NCBI GenBank assembly: GCA_900318995.1
Contig: ONMR01000011.1
Location: forward strand, 124,001-188,000
Source of the DNA: an uncultured Prevotellaceae bacterium
GTDB lineage: Bacteria > Bacteroidota > Bacteroidia > Bacteroidales > Bacteroidaceae
Length of the DNA: 64,000 nucleotides
Reading direction: 5' to 3'
Each line of letters starts with the position of its first letter. The first letter of the stretch is position 1. The notes under the pieces are model-generated. The model made no database searches and had not been told where the DNA came from. It was given only the letters and a program-made list of their open reading frames with translations. Made by a program: the position numbers and the translations under genes. Of this stretch, positions 27,193-35,135 are shown one piece after another.

Positions 27193-28941
27193 TCAATTGT
27201 TGAATCTGACCGCCATTATGTAATGCCAGTATGTACCCATTGCCTCTTTGGTTATTACCGCCTCCGGATGCGGATCCTTGGACCTGGCATCCATAAGTCT
27301 GATGTATTTGTCGGCTATCTCCCGGGAAATATTATATTTACTTACCGTCTCAGAGAAAGACTCCCTTGAATCAACATTCACAAGCAAAGCTTCCTGATAA
27401 AGGTCCGGGACAGTCACTATTCGGTCCAAGCCATTGTAATAATACCTGTTATATAAGTTCAGGAAAGTGTTGATATTCTTGTCAAGTAGGTAGGAACAGA
27501 GCAGGTAATCTATAGCCACCCTGTTATATGGCGAAAAATCTGCAATGGCCGTCAATGATGATCTGCTGTCGCCCTGGGCAAAGAAACGGTCACTTCCGGC
27601 CGTTCTTGACCGCCATGTCAGATACTGTTCAGGAATATCCCGAGCTTCGATGCGGGCTAGAAGGTCGGCGGCCCAGGCTTTGTGATTCCTGGTATGCAAT
27701 AGGATATCCAGATATTTTGATGCTACTCCATAATCGGCAGTAACGACCGCTATTTCGGCCAGACGGCGCAACATACGCGAAGAGTAATGACCGGGCATTA
27801 TCGTCTGTGCCAGCAGAGCGCAATCTGTAGCCTGCGATACATCACCCATCTCCAGCAGCGCATCTGTGTAATACATCATTGAAAAGTAAGGATCTCCACG
27901 TTTTGTTGAAAGGAAGAGTACATCAGAAGACCTACCCCATCGGCCATTAAGCAATTCATCGGCCAAACGGCCTTCGCGTGCATTACATACATTCCAGTAG
28001 TAAGCATTATAGATAGAAGGCTTGTCCGAAGATGACATCTCCCTGACCTCTTCCCATTTATTCTGATAAGCCAACGTACCTATCTTGACCGTACGCTCCA
28101 GTTCATCAAGGCTCAACACTGAGGATATGGGTGTACCGGATAATGCCAGCAAAGACAAGACGACAGGTTTCCAGGTGGAATCCATCACCTTGGAATAATG
28201 CAATGATAAAACAAACGTTGCCGATATTATCCACGGCATCAGCAACAGCAATGCTTTATCAGGAATGATGTATCCGGGCCAAACCGGCCATATCAGAGAG
28301 TGTACGAATGTGAGGTTATACATCCTTCCGCATATCAGCATCAGTACTATACCCACGGCTATGGACAACAACGGCATAATACCATCCTTACGCTTGAGGA
28401 ATGCCAGCATGAGAGCAAAAGTCAGGGCGTGCCCGCCTGCAATGACAAATACCACAGGAACTGACAGTCCGATAATCCATGCGGACAGTCCAGAATCCTT
28501 AATATGAACCATAAGGCATGCTGCCCATACCGATAAGGCCAGTCCGACCGTGGCCGACAAAGGATAATTCGGGAACGTAATGAAATAACCCTCCAACAGG
28601 ACGGGAACTACTGACATGATCAGGCAAACCGGCTTTTGAGGTTCGGCGAGCCTGAAGAACCTTGCCACGCCGGTCATTATCGCAGCCAGAAGCAGGACAC
28701 TCAATGTGGTACCCGCCAATCGGTTGAGATAAAACTGTGTGAGCCAGTCACCTAAAACCGATGCCACCACCCCGGGATTGGACAGATACCACTCTATACG
28801 GTCTGCCCCAAGCAGAAAGATGCTTATCTGTTCCTTGAACTGCAGACGATATGAAGCCTTGTAGAACAGCATTACCCAGGCTATTACCAGCACGCCTGCC
28901 GCAAATACGATATCAAGGTTCCTGTTTTTGTTATTCATCAT
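27193..28941 (-). CDS. DUF6057 family polytopic membrane protein
   Basis: 582 residues. The N-terminal half contains about ten hydrophobic helices (for example IVFAAGVLVIAWVMLFY, LSVLLLAAIMTGVARF, AWIIGLSVPVVFVIAGG, LLLLMPWIISATFVLSL). The C-terminal half, from about residue 280, is soluble and helical with TPR-like character (YFSMMYYTDALLEMGDVSQA, RRLAEIAVVTADYGVASKY). This matches DUF6057 of Bacteroidales, function unknown. Two adjacent ATGs (28941 and 28938) follow a TAAGTTTG -7 element by about 17 nt; the TTG further out was rejected. It heads the operon with the CxxCH lipoprotein and the radical SAM protein. Confidence 0.78.
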   Translation of the reverse strand: MMNNKNRNLDIVFAAGVLVIAWVMLFYKASYRLQFKEQISIFLLGADRIEWYLSNPGVVASVLGDWLTQFYLNRLAGTTLSVLLLAAIMTGVARFFRLAEPQKPVCLIMSVVPVLLEGYFITFPNYPLSATVGLALSVWAACLMVHIKDSGLSAWIIGLSVPVVFVIAGGHALTFALMLAFLKRKDGIMPLLSIAVGIVLMLICGRMYNLTFVHSLIWPVWPGYIIPDKALLLLMPWIISATFVLSLHYSKVMDSTWKPVVLSLLALSGTPISSVLSLDELERTVKIGTLAYQNKWEEVREMSSSDKPSIYNAYYWNVCNAREGRLADELLNGRWGRSSDVLFLSTKRGDPYFSMMYYTDALLEMGDVSQATDCALLAQTIMPGHYSSRMLRRLAEIAVVTADYGVASKYLDILLHTRNHKAWAADLLARIEARDIPEQYLTWRSRTAGSDRFFAQGDSRSSLTAIADFSPYNRVAIDYLLCSYLLDKNINTFLNLYNRYYYNGLDRIVTVPDLYQEALLVNVDSRESFSETVSKYNISREIADKYIRLMDARSKDPHPEAVITKEAMGTYWHYIMAVRFNN

Positions 28942-28958
28942 CTTGACTGTTGTAAATG

Positions 28959-28966
28959 CAAACTTA
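28959..28966 (-). promoter_or_regulatory. -7 element of DUF6057-lipoprotein-radical SAM operon
   Basis: Minus-strand TAAGTTTG, a match to TAnnTTTG, close upstream of the DUF6057 start. Confidence 0.55.
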
Positions 28967-28999
28967 AGCAAAAAATACGGCAGTTACGGGGATTTTGCC

Positions 29000-29007
29000 T
29001 ACTTTTG
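29000..29007 (+). promoter_or_regulatory. -7 element of rsmI-hflX operon
   Basis: TACTTTTG matches TAnnTTTG, 28 nt before the rsmI ATG, and places the start at 29036 rather than at codons further upstream. Confidence 0.6.
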
Positions 29008-29035
29008 TGTTTTGCAACGCACGCGCGCATACACG

Positions 29036-29737
29036 ATGGCAGGAAAGTTATATCTGGTACCCACCCCGGTGGGAAATCTTGAGGACATCACCTTGAGGGC
29101 ATTACGCATCCTTAAGGAGGTGGACCTTATACTGGCCGAGGATACCCGTACCAGTTCCGTCCTTCTCAAGCACTATGACATTCATAAGCCGCTGCAGTCA
29201 CACCACAAGTTCAACGAGCATGAAACATCGGCCGCTATGGCTAACCGTATTAGGGCGGGTGAGTCTGTGGCACTGATAAGCGATGCGGGTACGCCGGGCA
29301 TATCGGACCCCGGGTTCATGCTGGTAAGGGAGTGCGTGCAGCAGGGTGTTGATGTGGAGTGCCTGCCGGGCGCCACGGCATTCGTGCCGGCGCTGATTGA
29401 CTCGGGTCTGCCTTGCGACAGGTTCCTGTTTGAGGGTTTCCTGCCACAGAAGAAGGGACGCCAGAGCCGCATTGCCGCGCTTAAGGATGAGGTGCGCACC
29501 ATCATATTCTACGAGTCTCCGTTCCGCCTCATCAAGGCACTGGAGCAGTTTATAGAGGCTTATGGTCCGGAGCGCCCCGTTGCAGTCTGCCGCGAAATAT
29601 CCAAGGTGCATGAGGAGTGTGTGCGCGGCACTTTGAGTGAAGTACTTGCTCACTTCAAGGCCCACGAGCCCAAAGGTGAAATAGTGATTGTTCTTGGTGG
29701 AGCCAACGCCAAAGCCAACGCCAACGTAGAAGAATGA
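29036..29737 (+). CDS. rsmI: 16S rRNA (cytidine-1402-2'-O)-methyltransferase
   Basis: 233 residues. Tetrapyrrole-methylase fold: LYLVPTPVGNLEDIT at the N-terminus, LAEDTRTS, the SAM-binding ALISDAGTPGISDPGF and CLPGATAFVPAL, then FEGFLPQKKGRQ. It methylates C1402 in the ribosomal decoding centre. The domain ends at GEIVIVLGG; after that the frame reads a low-complexity tail, ANAKANANVEE, encoded by a run of GCCAAC/GCCAAA hexamers (29702-29726). That tail comes from the same hexamer family as the intergenic hairpins at 30996 and 32770, so it is probably acquired. Its stop overlaps the hflX start. Confidence 0.96.
   Translation: MAGKLYLVPTPVGNLEDITLRALRILKEVDLILAEDTRTSSVLLKHYDIHKPLQSHHKFNEHETSAAMANRIRAGESVALISDAGTPGISDPGFMLVRECVQQGVDVECLPGATAFVPALIDSGLPCDRFLFEGFLPQKKGRQSRIAALKDEVRTIIFYESPFRLIKALEQFIEAYGPERPVAVCREISKVHEECVRGTLSEVLAHFKAHEPKGEIVIVLGGANAKANANVEE
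29702..29726 (+). repeat. GCCAAM hexamer run inside the 3' end of rsmI
   Basis: Four in-frame hexamers of the form GCCAAC or GCCAAA. They match only the right arm of the hairpin elements at 30996-31083 and 32770-32854. Confidence 0.75.
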
Positions 29738-30987
29738 AAGAAGAGTTCCAAGTCATAACCGAAAAGAAAGCCGAGACCGCCATACTGGTAGGTATCATAA
29801 CGCAGGATCAGGACGAGCGCAAGACAACGGAGTATCTTGACGAGCTGGAGTTCCTGGCCGATACCGCCGGCGTGCGCGTGATGCGCCGTTTCACGCAGAA
29901 GATACCCCAGGCCCTGGCCGCCACTTACGTGGGCAAGGGTAAGCTGGAGGAGATGCGTGATTACATAAAGCGCATGGAGGACATGGAGAATGAAGTTGGT
30001 ATGGCAATCTTTGACGATGAACTCACAGCCAAGCAGATGTCGGCCATAGAGAGCGTGCTGGGCGTAAAGGTACTGGACCGCACATCGCTGATTCTGGATA
30101 TATTCGCCATGCGTGCACAGACGGCCCACGCCAAGACTCAGGTGGAGCTGGCGCAGTACCGCTATCTGCTGCCCCGCTTGCAGCGAATGTGGACCCACCT
30201 GGAGCGTCAGGGCGGTGGATCAGGCGCCGGTGGCGGAAAGGGTACCGTTGGTCTGCGCGGACCCGGTGAGACCCAGCTTGAGATGGACCGCCGTATCATC
30301 ACCAAGCGCATAAGCTGGCTCAAGGAGCAGCTGGCCGATATAGACCGTCAGAAATCCACAATGCGCAAGAACCGCGGCCGTCTTATCCGCGTGGCGCTGG
30401 TAGGTTACACCAACGTAGGCAAATCCACCCTTATGAACCTGCTCTCCAAGAGCGATGTGTTTGCCGAGAACAAACTCTTTGCAACGCTTGACACAACGGT
30501 GCGTAAGGTGGTGGTCGATAACCTGCCGTTCCTGCTGTCAGACACAGTAGGATTCATACGCAAGCTGCCTACAGACCTGGTAGAGTCATTCAAATCCACA
30601 CTGGATGAGGTCCGTGAGGCAGACCTGCTCATACACGTGGTGGACATATCGCACCCCGACTTTGAGGACCAGATGAAGGTGGTTGACAAGACCCTGGCCG
30701 ACCTTGGCGCAGGCGACAAACCCAAAATCGTTCTCTTTAATAAGACCGATGCCTACACCTGGATAGAGAAAGAGGCCGATGACCTCACCCCCGCCACACG
30801 TGAGAACATCACCATGGAGGAGTTGCAGCGCACCTGGATGGGCCGCCTGAACGGCGAGTGTCTGTTTGTATCGGCACTCAGGAAGACCGGAATTGAGAAT
30901 ATGCGAAAAGTATTATACGATAGAGTAAAGCAGTTGCACGTACAGAAGTACCCCTACAATGATTTTCTCTACCCGGATAGTGAGTAA
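29734..30987 (+). CDS. hflX: Ribosome-associated GTPase HflX
   Basis: 417 residues. The N-terminal HflX domain (residues 1-195) includes YVGKGKLEEM and the glycine-rich GGGSGAGGGKGTVGLRGPGE linker. The GTPase domain has G1 GYTNVGKST, G3 DTVGF and G4 NKTD. HflX splits stalled or idle ribosomes, especially after heat stress, and binds the 50S subunit. The ATG at 29734 overlaps the rsmI stop. The stop at 30985-30987 is followed within 10 nt by a hexamer-built hairpin. Confidence 0.97.
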   Translation: MKEEFQVITEKKAETAILVGIITQDQDERKTTEYLDELEFLADTAGVRVMRRFTQKIPQALAATYVGKGKLEEMRDYIKRMEDMENEVGMAIFDDELTAKQMSAIESVLGVKVLDRTSLILDIFAMRAQTAHAKTQVELAQYRYLLPRLQRMWTHLERQGGGSGAGGGKGTVGLRGPGETQLEMDRRIITKRISWLKEQLADIDRQKSTMRKNRGRLIRVALVGYTNVGKSTLMNLLSKSDVFAENKLFATLDTTVRKVVVDNLPFLLSDTVGFIRKLPTDLVESFKSTLDEVREADLLIHVVDISHPDFEDQMKVVDKTLADLGAGDKPKIVLFNKTDAYTWIEKEADDLTPATRENITMEELQRTWMGRLNGECLFVSALRKTGIENMRKVLYDRVKQLHVQKYPYNDFLYPDSE

Positions 30988-30995
30988 AATAAACA

Positions 30996-31083
30996 TTGGC
31001 GTTGGCATTGGCGTTGGCTACAAAGCGGCCTATAGGCCGAAAGTCACGCACAGGATGGCAGCCAAAGCCAACGCCAAAGCCAA
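30996..31083. repeat. Hexamer-built hairpin element, copy A, between hflX and fumarase
   Basis: The left arm is made of TTGGCG and TTGGCA hexamers; the right arm is made of GCCAAA and GCCAAC hexamers, so the two pair. In the middle is a perfect palindrome CGGCCTATAGGCCG (31026-31039) flanked by ACAAAG and AAAGTC. Copy B at 32770-32854 is nearly identical over the left arm and centre. Together with the short AT-rich stretch 31084-31122 it fills the 135-nt gap. Confidence 0.85.
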
Positions 31084-31122
31084 AGTGTGAAACTGAAAAT
31101 TAAAAATTAAATAAATAGCAAA

Positions 31123-32763
31123 ATGGCAAATTTCAAGTATGCGCCCATGTTCCAGCTGGGCAAGGATGAGACAGAATACTATCTGCTCACCAAGGACTAT
31201 GTAAGTGTAAGCGAGTTTGAGGGCAAACCTATCCTCAAGGTTCAGAAGGAGGGTCTGACCCGTATGGCCAATGCCGCATTCCGCGATGTAAGTTTCCTGC
31301 TGCGCCGTTCACACAACGAGCAGGTAGCCAAGATACTGCGCGACCCCGAGGCCAGCGACAACGACAAGTACGTAGCCCTGACATTTCTGCGCAACGCCGA
31401 GGTATCGGCCAAGGGTAAGCTGCCTCTGTGCCAGGATACCGGTACAGCAATCATCCACGGCGAGAAGGGCCAGCAGGTTTGGACCGGATACTGTGATGAG
31501 GAGGCTCTGTCAGAGGGCGTATTCAAGACTTATACTGAGGAGAACCTGCGTTACAGTCAGAATGCTCCCCTGGATATGTACAACGAGGTCAATACCAAGT
31601 GCAACCTGCCCGCCCAGATTGACATAGAGGCAACCGAGGGCATGGAGTACCGCTTCCTGATGGTTACCAAGGGCGGCGGATCGGCCAACAAGACATACCT
31701 GTATCAGGAGACCAAGGCCCGCATCCAGAATCCCGGCACACTCATTCCCTTCCTGGTTGAGAAGATGAAGAGCCTGGGTACCGCAGCCTGCCCTCCCTAC
31801 CACATCGCATTCGTGATAGGCGGTACCAGTGCCGAGAAGAACCTGCTCACCGTTAAACTGGCATCGACCCACTACTACGACTCTCTGCCTACCACCGGCG
31901 ATGAGACCGGCCGCGCATTCCGCGATGTTGAACTTGAGAAGCAGCTGCTTCAGGAGGCTTACAAGATTGGCCTGGGCGCACAGTTCGGCGGCAAGTATAT
32001 GGCTCACGATGTTCGCGTTATCCGTCTGCCCCGTCACGGTGCAAGCTGCCCCATAGGTCTGGGCGTAAGCTGCAGTGCCGACCGTAACATCAAGGCCAAG
32101 ATAAACAAGGACGGTATCTGGATTGAGAAGATGGACGACAAACCATACGAACTGATTCCCGAGGAGCTCCGTCAGGCAGGTGAGGGCGATGCCGTAAAGG
32201 TTGACCTGAACCGCCCCATGGCCGAGGTCTGCAAGCAACTCTCACAGTATCCCGTAAGCACCCGCTTGAGCCTTAACGGCACAATCATAGTAGGTCGTGA
32301 CATAGCACACGCCAAGATCAAGGCACGCCTTGATGCAGGTGAGCCTATGCCTCAGTACCTTAAGGAGCACCCCATCTACTACGCAGGTCCCGCCAAGACC
32401 CCTGCCGGAATGGCTTGCGGCTCGATGGGCCCCACCACCGCAGGACGTATGGATCCCTACGTTGATGAGTTCCAGGACAACGGCGGATCAATGATCATGC
32501 TGGCCAAGGGTAACCGCTCACAGGCCGTTACCGATGCCTGCAAGAAACACGGCGGTTTCTACCTGGGTTCAATTGGCGGCCCCGCTGCCATCCTGGCTCA
32601 GAACAACATCAAGTCAATCGAGTGCGTAGAGTATCCCGAGCTTGGCATGGAGGCCATCTGGAAAATTGAAGTCGAGGACTTCCCGGCATTCATTTTGGTG
32701 GACGATAAGGGAAATGACTTCTTTAAGCAACTTAAGCCTTGCCAGGGTTGCAGCATTTTATAA
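31123..32763 (+). CDS. fumA: Class I fumarate hydratase (iron-sulphur)
   Basis: 546 residues, the length of the single-chain FumA/FumB type. The N-terminal alpha part includes [26 protein letters not shown] and GGTSAEKNL; the C-terminal beta part has [23 protein letters not shown] and [13 protein letters not shown]. Conserved cysteines in LCQDTG and later loops would hold the [4Fe-4S] cluster. It hydrates fumarate to malate in the cytoplasm, on the fumarate-reduction branch used by anaerobic Bacteroidales. Hexamer hairpins flank it on both sides. The symbol is given for the family; FumA and FumB cannot be told apart. Confidence 0.95.
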   Translation: MANFKYAPMFQLGKDETEYYLLTKDYVSVSEFEGKPILKVQKEGLTRMANAAFRDVSFLLRRSHNEQVAKILRDPEASDNDKYVALTFLRNAEVSAKGKLPLCQDTGTAIIHGEKGQQVWTGYCDEEALSEGVFKTYTEENLRYSQNAPLDMYNEVNTKCNLPAQIDIEATEGMEYRFLMVTKGGGSANKTYLYQETKARIQNPGTLIPFLVEKMKSLGTAACPPYHIAFVIGGTSAEKNLLTVKLASTHYYDSLPTTGDETGRAFRDVELEKQLLQEAYKIGLGAQFGGKYMAHDVRVIRLPRHGASCPIGLGVSCSADRNIKAKINKDGIWIEKMDDKPYELIPEELRQAGEGDAVKVDLNRPMAEVCKQLSQYPVSTRLSLNGTIIVGRDIAHAKIKARLDAGEPMPQYLKEHPIYYAGPAKTPAGMACGSMGPTTAGRMDPYVDEFQDNGGSMIMLAKGNRSQAVTDACKKHGGFYLGSIGGPAAILAQNNIKSIECVEYPELGMEAIWKIEVEDFPAFILVDDKGNDFFKQLKPCQGCSIL

Positions 32764-32769
32764 TAAACG

Positions 32770-32854
32770 TTGGCGTTGGCATTGGCGTTGGCTACAAAGC
32801 GGCCTTTAGGCCGAAAGCCACATGCCGGATGGCCAACGCCAAAGCCAAAGCCAA
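32770..32854. repeat. Hexamer-built hairpin element, copy B, abutting the holB start codon
   Basis: Left arm of TTGGCG/TTGGCA hexamers, central CGGCCTTTAGGCCG, right arm of GCCAAC and GCCAAA hexamers. Its last base is the A of the holB ATG, so the hairpin occupies the place of a ribosome-binding region. It begins 7 nt after the fumarase stop. Confidence 0.85.
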
Positions 32855-33990
32855 TGTACTTTAAGGACATAATAGGACAGCAGGAGGTAATTGAGCAGCT
32901 TGTAAAGGACGCTCAGGCCGGAACTGTGCCCCACGCACTGCTGTTCTGCGGTCCCGAGGGTGTAGGAAAGCTGCAGACAGCCATTGCATTTGCTCGCTAT
33001 CTGCTATGCAGGGATAAAGGCCAGTCAAAGGAATCCTGCGGCAAGTGTCCTGCCTGCGTCAAGATGGACAAGCTGGTCCACCCCGACCTGCACTTTGTGT
33101 TCCCTGTAATAAACAAAAGCAAGACATCGGAGCGGTCAACCGTATCGGACGACGAGATACAGACATGGCGCGAGACAGTGCTGGAACAGCAATACTTTGG
33201 ATTTGAAAATTGGCTAAAAGCCATTGATGCCGAAAACAAGCAAGCCAGCATATTTGTGACCGAGAGCGAGCGGATACTCTCCAAACTCTCACTCAAATCC
33301 GTAGAGGGTGGCTACAAGATCATGATAATCTGGCATGCCGAGAAGATGAACCAGCAGTGTGCCAACTCCCTGCTCAAGCTGCTTGAGGAGCCGCCTGCAC
33401 AGACGCTATTCATCCTTACCACCGATGCCCCGGAGCAGATGCTGGAGACCATACTGAGCCGCACCCAGCGCATTGACTTCAGACGCATTCCCGAGCAGGA
33501 GATTGCATCAAGGCTTCATGGTCCGACCTATCAGCTGGACGATGAAAACGCCCGGAAGATTGCTCATCTGAGCGGCGGCAGTTGGTTCAAGGCAATAAGC
33601 GCTCTGCGTATTAACCGTGAGAGCGAGGAGTTCTTTGACTACTTTACACAGTTGATGAGACTCTCCTATACCAGACGCCTCAAGGAACTAAAGAGATGGT
33701 CAGACAGTATCGCATCAAACGGGCGGGAATGGCAGAAACGCTTTCTGGAGTATTGTCAGCGGATGATACGCGAAAACTTTATCTGCAATTTCCATTTGCC
33801 GGAACTTAATTTCCTTACGGAGCAGGAACAGCAGTTTTCCATCAGATTCGCACCTTACGTAAATGAGAACAACATCATCGGACTGATGGAACAACTCTCC
33901 GATGCAGCAAGAGATATAGGACAAAACGTAAATTCCAAGATGGTTTTCTTTGACCTGTCACTCAAAACCATCATGCTAATGAAACAATAA
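32854..33990 (+). CDS. holB: DNA polymerase III delta-prime subunit (clamp loader)
   Basis: 378 residues. AAA+ clamp-loader fold: FKDIIGQQEVIEQLV, a P-loop-like GPEGVGKLQ in which the usual Thr/Ser after Lys is Leu, a zinc module CGKCPACVKMDKLVHPDLH, and the LLKLLEEPP sensor region with TTDAPEQMLETILSR. The altered P-loop fits delta-prime, which does not hydrolyse ATP. The ATG at 32854 gives the family-typical start; the open frame continues upstream only through the hexamer repeat. ricT follows after 3 nt. Confidence 0.92.
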   Translation: MYFKDIIGQQEVIEQLVKDAQAGTVPHALLFCGPEGVGKLQTAIAFARYLLCRDKGQSKESCGKCPACVKMDKLVHPDLHFVFPVINKSKTSERSTVSDDEIQTWRETVLEQQYFGFENWLKAIDAENKQASIFVTESERILSKLSLKSVEGGYKIMIIWHAEKMNQQCANSLLKLLEEPPAQTLFILTTDAPEQMLETILSRTQRIDFRRIPEQEIASRLHGPTYQLDDENARKIAHLSGGSWFKAISALRINRESEEFFDYFTQLMRLSYTRRLKELKRWSDSIASNGREWQKRFLEYCQRMIRENFICNFHLPELNFLTEQEQQFSIRFAPYVNENNIIGLMEQLSDAARDIGQNVNSKMVFFDLSLKTIMLMKQ

Positions 33991-33993
33991 GAT

Positions 33994-35115
33994 ATGGATC
34001 AGGATTTCATACTCAATAACGGAAGCGGCGGTATATGCTGCAAGGGTTGCGGCCGCGGCATGGGCCAGCTCCACTCTTTTGACTATCTGGCTGGAGTGCC
34101 TGGAGCCGATGACTGTGAATATGTTGAAGTTCAGTTCAAGAATACCCGCAAGGGATTCTTTATTAACTCAAACAATATCCCTCTTGAAAAGGGTGACATC
34201 GTAGCCGTAGAGTCAAACCCCGGCCATGACATAGGCACGGTAACTATGACAGGCCGTCTGGTCAAGCTTCAGATGAAGAAAGCCAATCTTCGCCCCGACA
34301 TTGAGATAAAACGTGTATATCGCAAAGCGCGCGAGGTGGATATGGAGAAATATGCCGAGGCAAAGAGCCGCGAGCATGATACCATGATCCGCTCCCGCCA
34401 GATTGCCAAGGATCTGGGTCTGGAGATGAAGATTGGCGATGTGGAATATCAGGGTGACGGCCTGAAGGCTATCTTCTACTACATTGCTGATGGCCGTGTG
34501 GATTTCCGTCAGCTTATCAAGGTGCTGGCCGATGCTTTCCATGTGCGTATTGAGATGAAACAGATCGGTGCACGTCAGGAGGCAGGCCGAATCGGTGGCA
34601 TCGGTCCTTGCGGACGTGAGTTGTGTTGTGCCACCTGGATGACCAGTTTTGTTTCGGTCTCAACCGGGGCGGCCCGATTCCAGGACCTCTCCATGAACCC
34701 GCAGAAGCTGGCCGGCCAGTGCGCCAAACTCAAGTGCTGCCTCAACTATGAGGTCGATGCCTACGTGGAGGCTCAGAAGGGATTCCCGTCACGTGACATT
34801 CCGCTGGAGACTATGGACAACACCTACTATTTCTTCAAGGCGGATATCCTTAACGGCCAGCTCTCCTACTCAACAGACAAGGTATTTGCCGCCAATGTGG
34901 AGACCATCACCCCACAACGTGCTCTGGAGATAATAGCCATGAACCGCAATGGGCAGAAACCACTTAGCCTGGATGAGAATGCTGTCAAGACAGATTCGCG
35001 CATAGAGAACGATATCCTGACCGACGGCGACCTGTCGCGCTTTGACAAAAAGAAAAAGAAGAAAAAGCATCGTCCCAACCGCGGTCCCCGTCCACAAGGA
35101 CCTCAACAGCAATAG
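33994..35115 (+). CDS. ricT: PSP1 domain protein, RicT-like
   Basis: 373 residues. The PSP1 core lies at about residues 75-220, with IARQEAGRIGGIGPCGRELCC-type cysteines (ARQEAGRIGGIGPCGREL then CC) and AKLKCCLNYEVDAY. In Bacillus, RicT works in the iron-sulphur RicAFT complex that affects RNase Y-dependent RNA maturation; the Bacteroidota role is not established. An extra N-terminal segment has CCKGCGRGMG. The C-terminus is a basic, low-complexity tail (seven lysines, then RPNRGPRPQGPQQQ), suggesting RNA contact. It is 3 nt after holB. Its TAG lies in the hairpin shared with the serpin gene. Confidence 0.88.
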   Translation: MDQDFILNNGSGGICCKGCGRGMGQLHSFDYLAGVPGADDCEYVEVQFKNTRKGFFINSNNIPLEKGDIVAVESNPGHDIGTVTMTGRLVKLQMKKANLRPDIEIKRVYRKAREVDMEKYAEAKSREHDTMIRSRQIAKDLGLEMKIGDVEYQGDGLKAIFYYIADGRVDFRQLIKVLADAFHVRIEMKQIGARQEAGRIGGIGPCGRELCCATWMTSFVSVSTGAARFQDLSMNPQKLAGQCAKLKCCLNYEVDAYVEAQKGFPSRDIPLETMDNTYYFFKADILNGQLSYSTDKVFAANVETITPQRALEIIAMNRNGQKPLSLDENAVKTDSRIENDILTDGDLSRFDKKKKKKKHRPNRGPRPQGPQQQ

Positions 35116-35135
35116 TTTCTTAAGGGGAACTATTG
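35110..35135. terminator. Convergent hairpin holding both ricT and serpin stop codons
   Basis: CAATAGTT (35110-35117) pairs with AACTATTG (35128-35135) around TCTTAAGGGG. Each arm contains CAA TAG, the last sense codon and stop of the gene on its strand. Confidence 0.6.

Noticed and set aside
32770-32853. N-terminal extension of holB (Ala-Leu-rich)
   Set aside because: It is only the hexamer hairpin read in frame; delta-prime starts at YFKDIIGQQ.
29702-32856. CRISPR-like reading of the hexamer repeats
   Set aside because: There are only two hairpin copies separated by a whole gene, no spacers and no cas genes.
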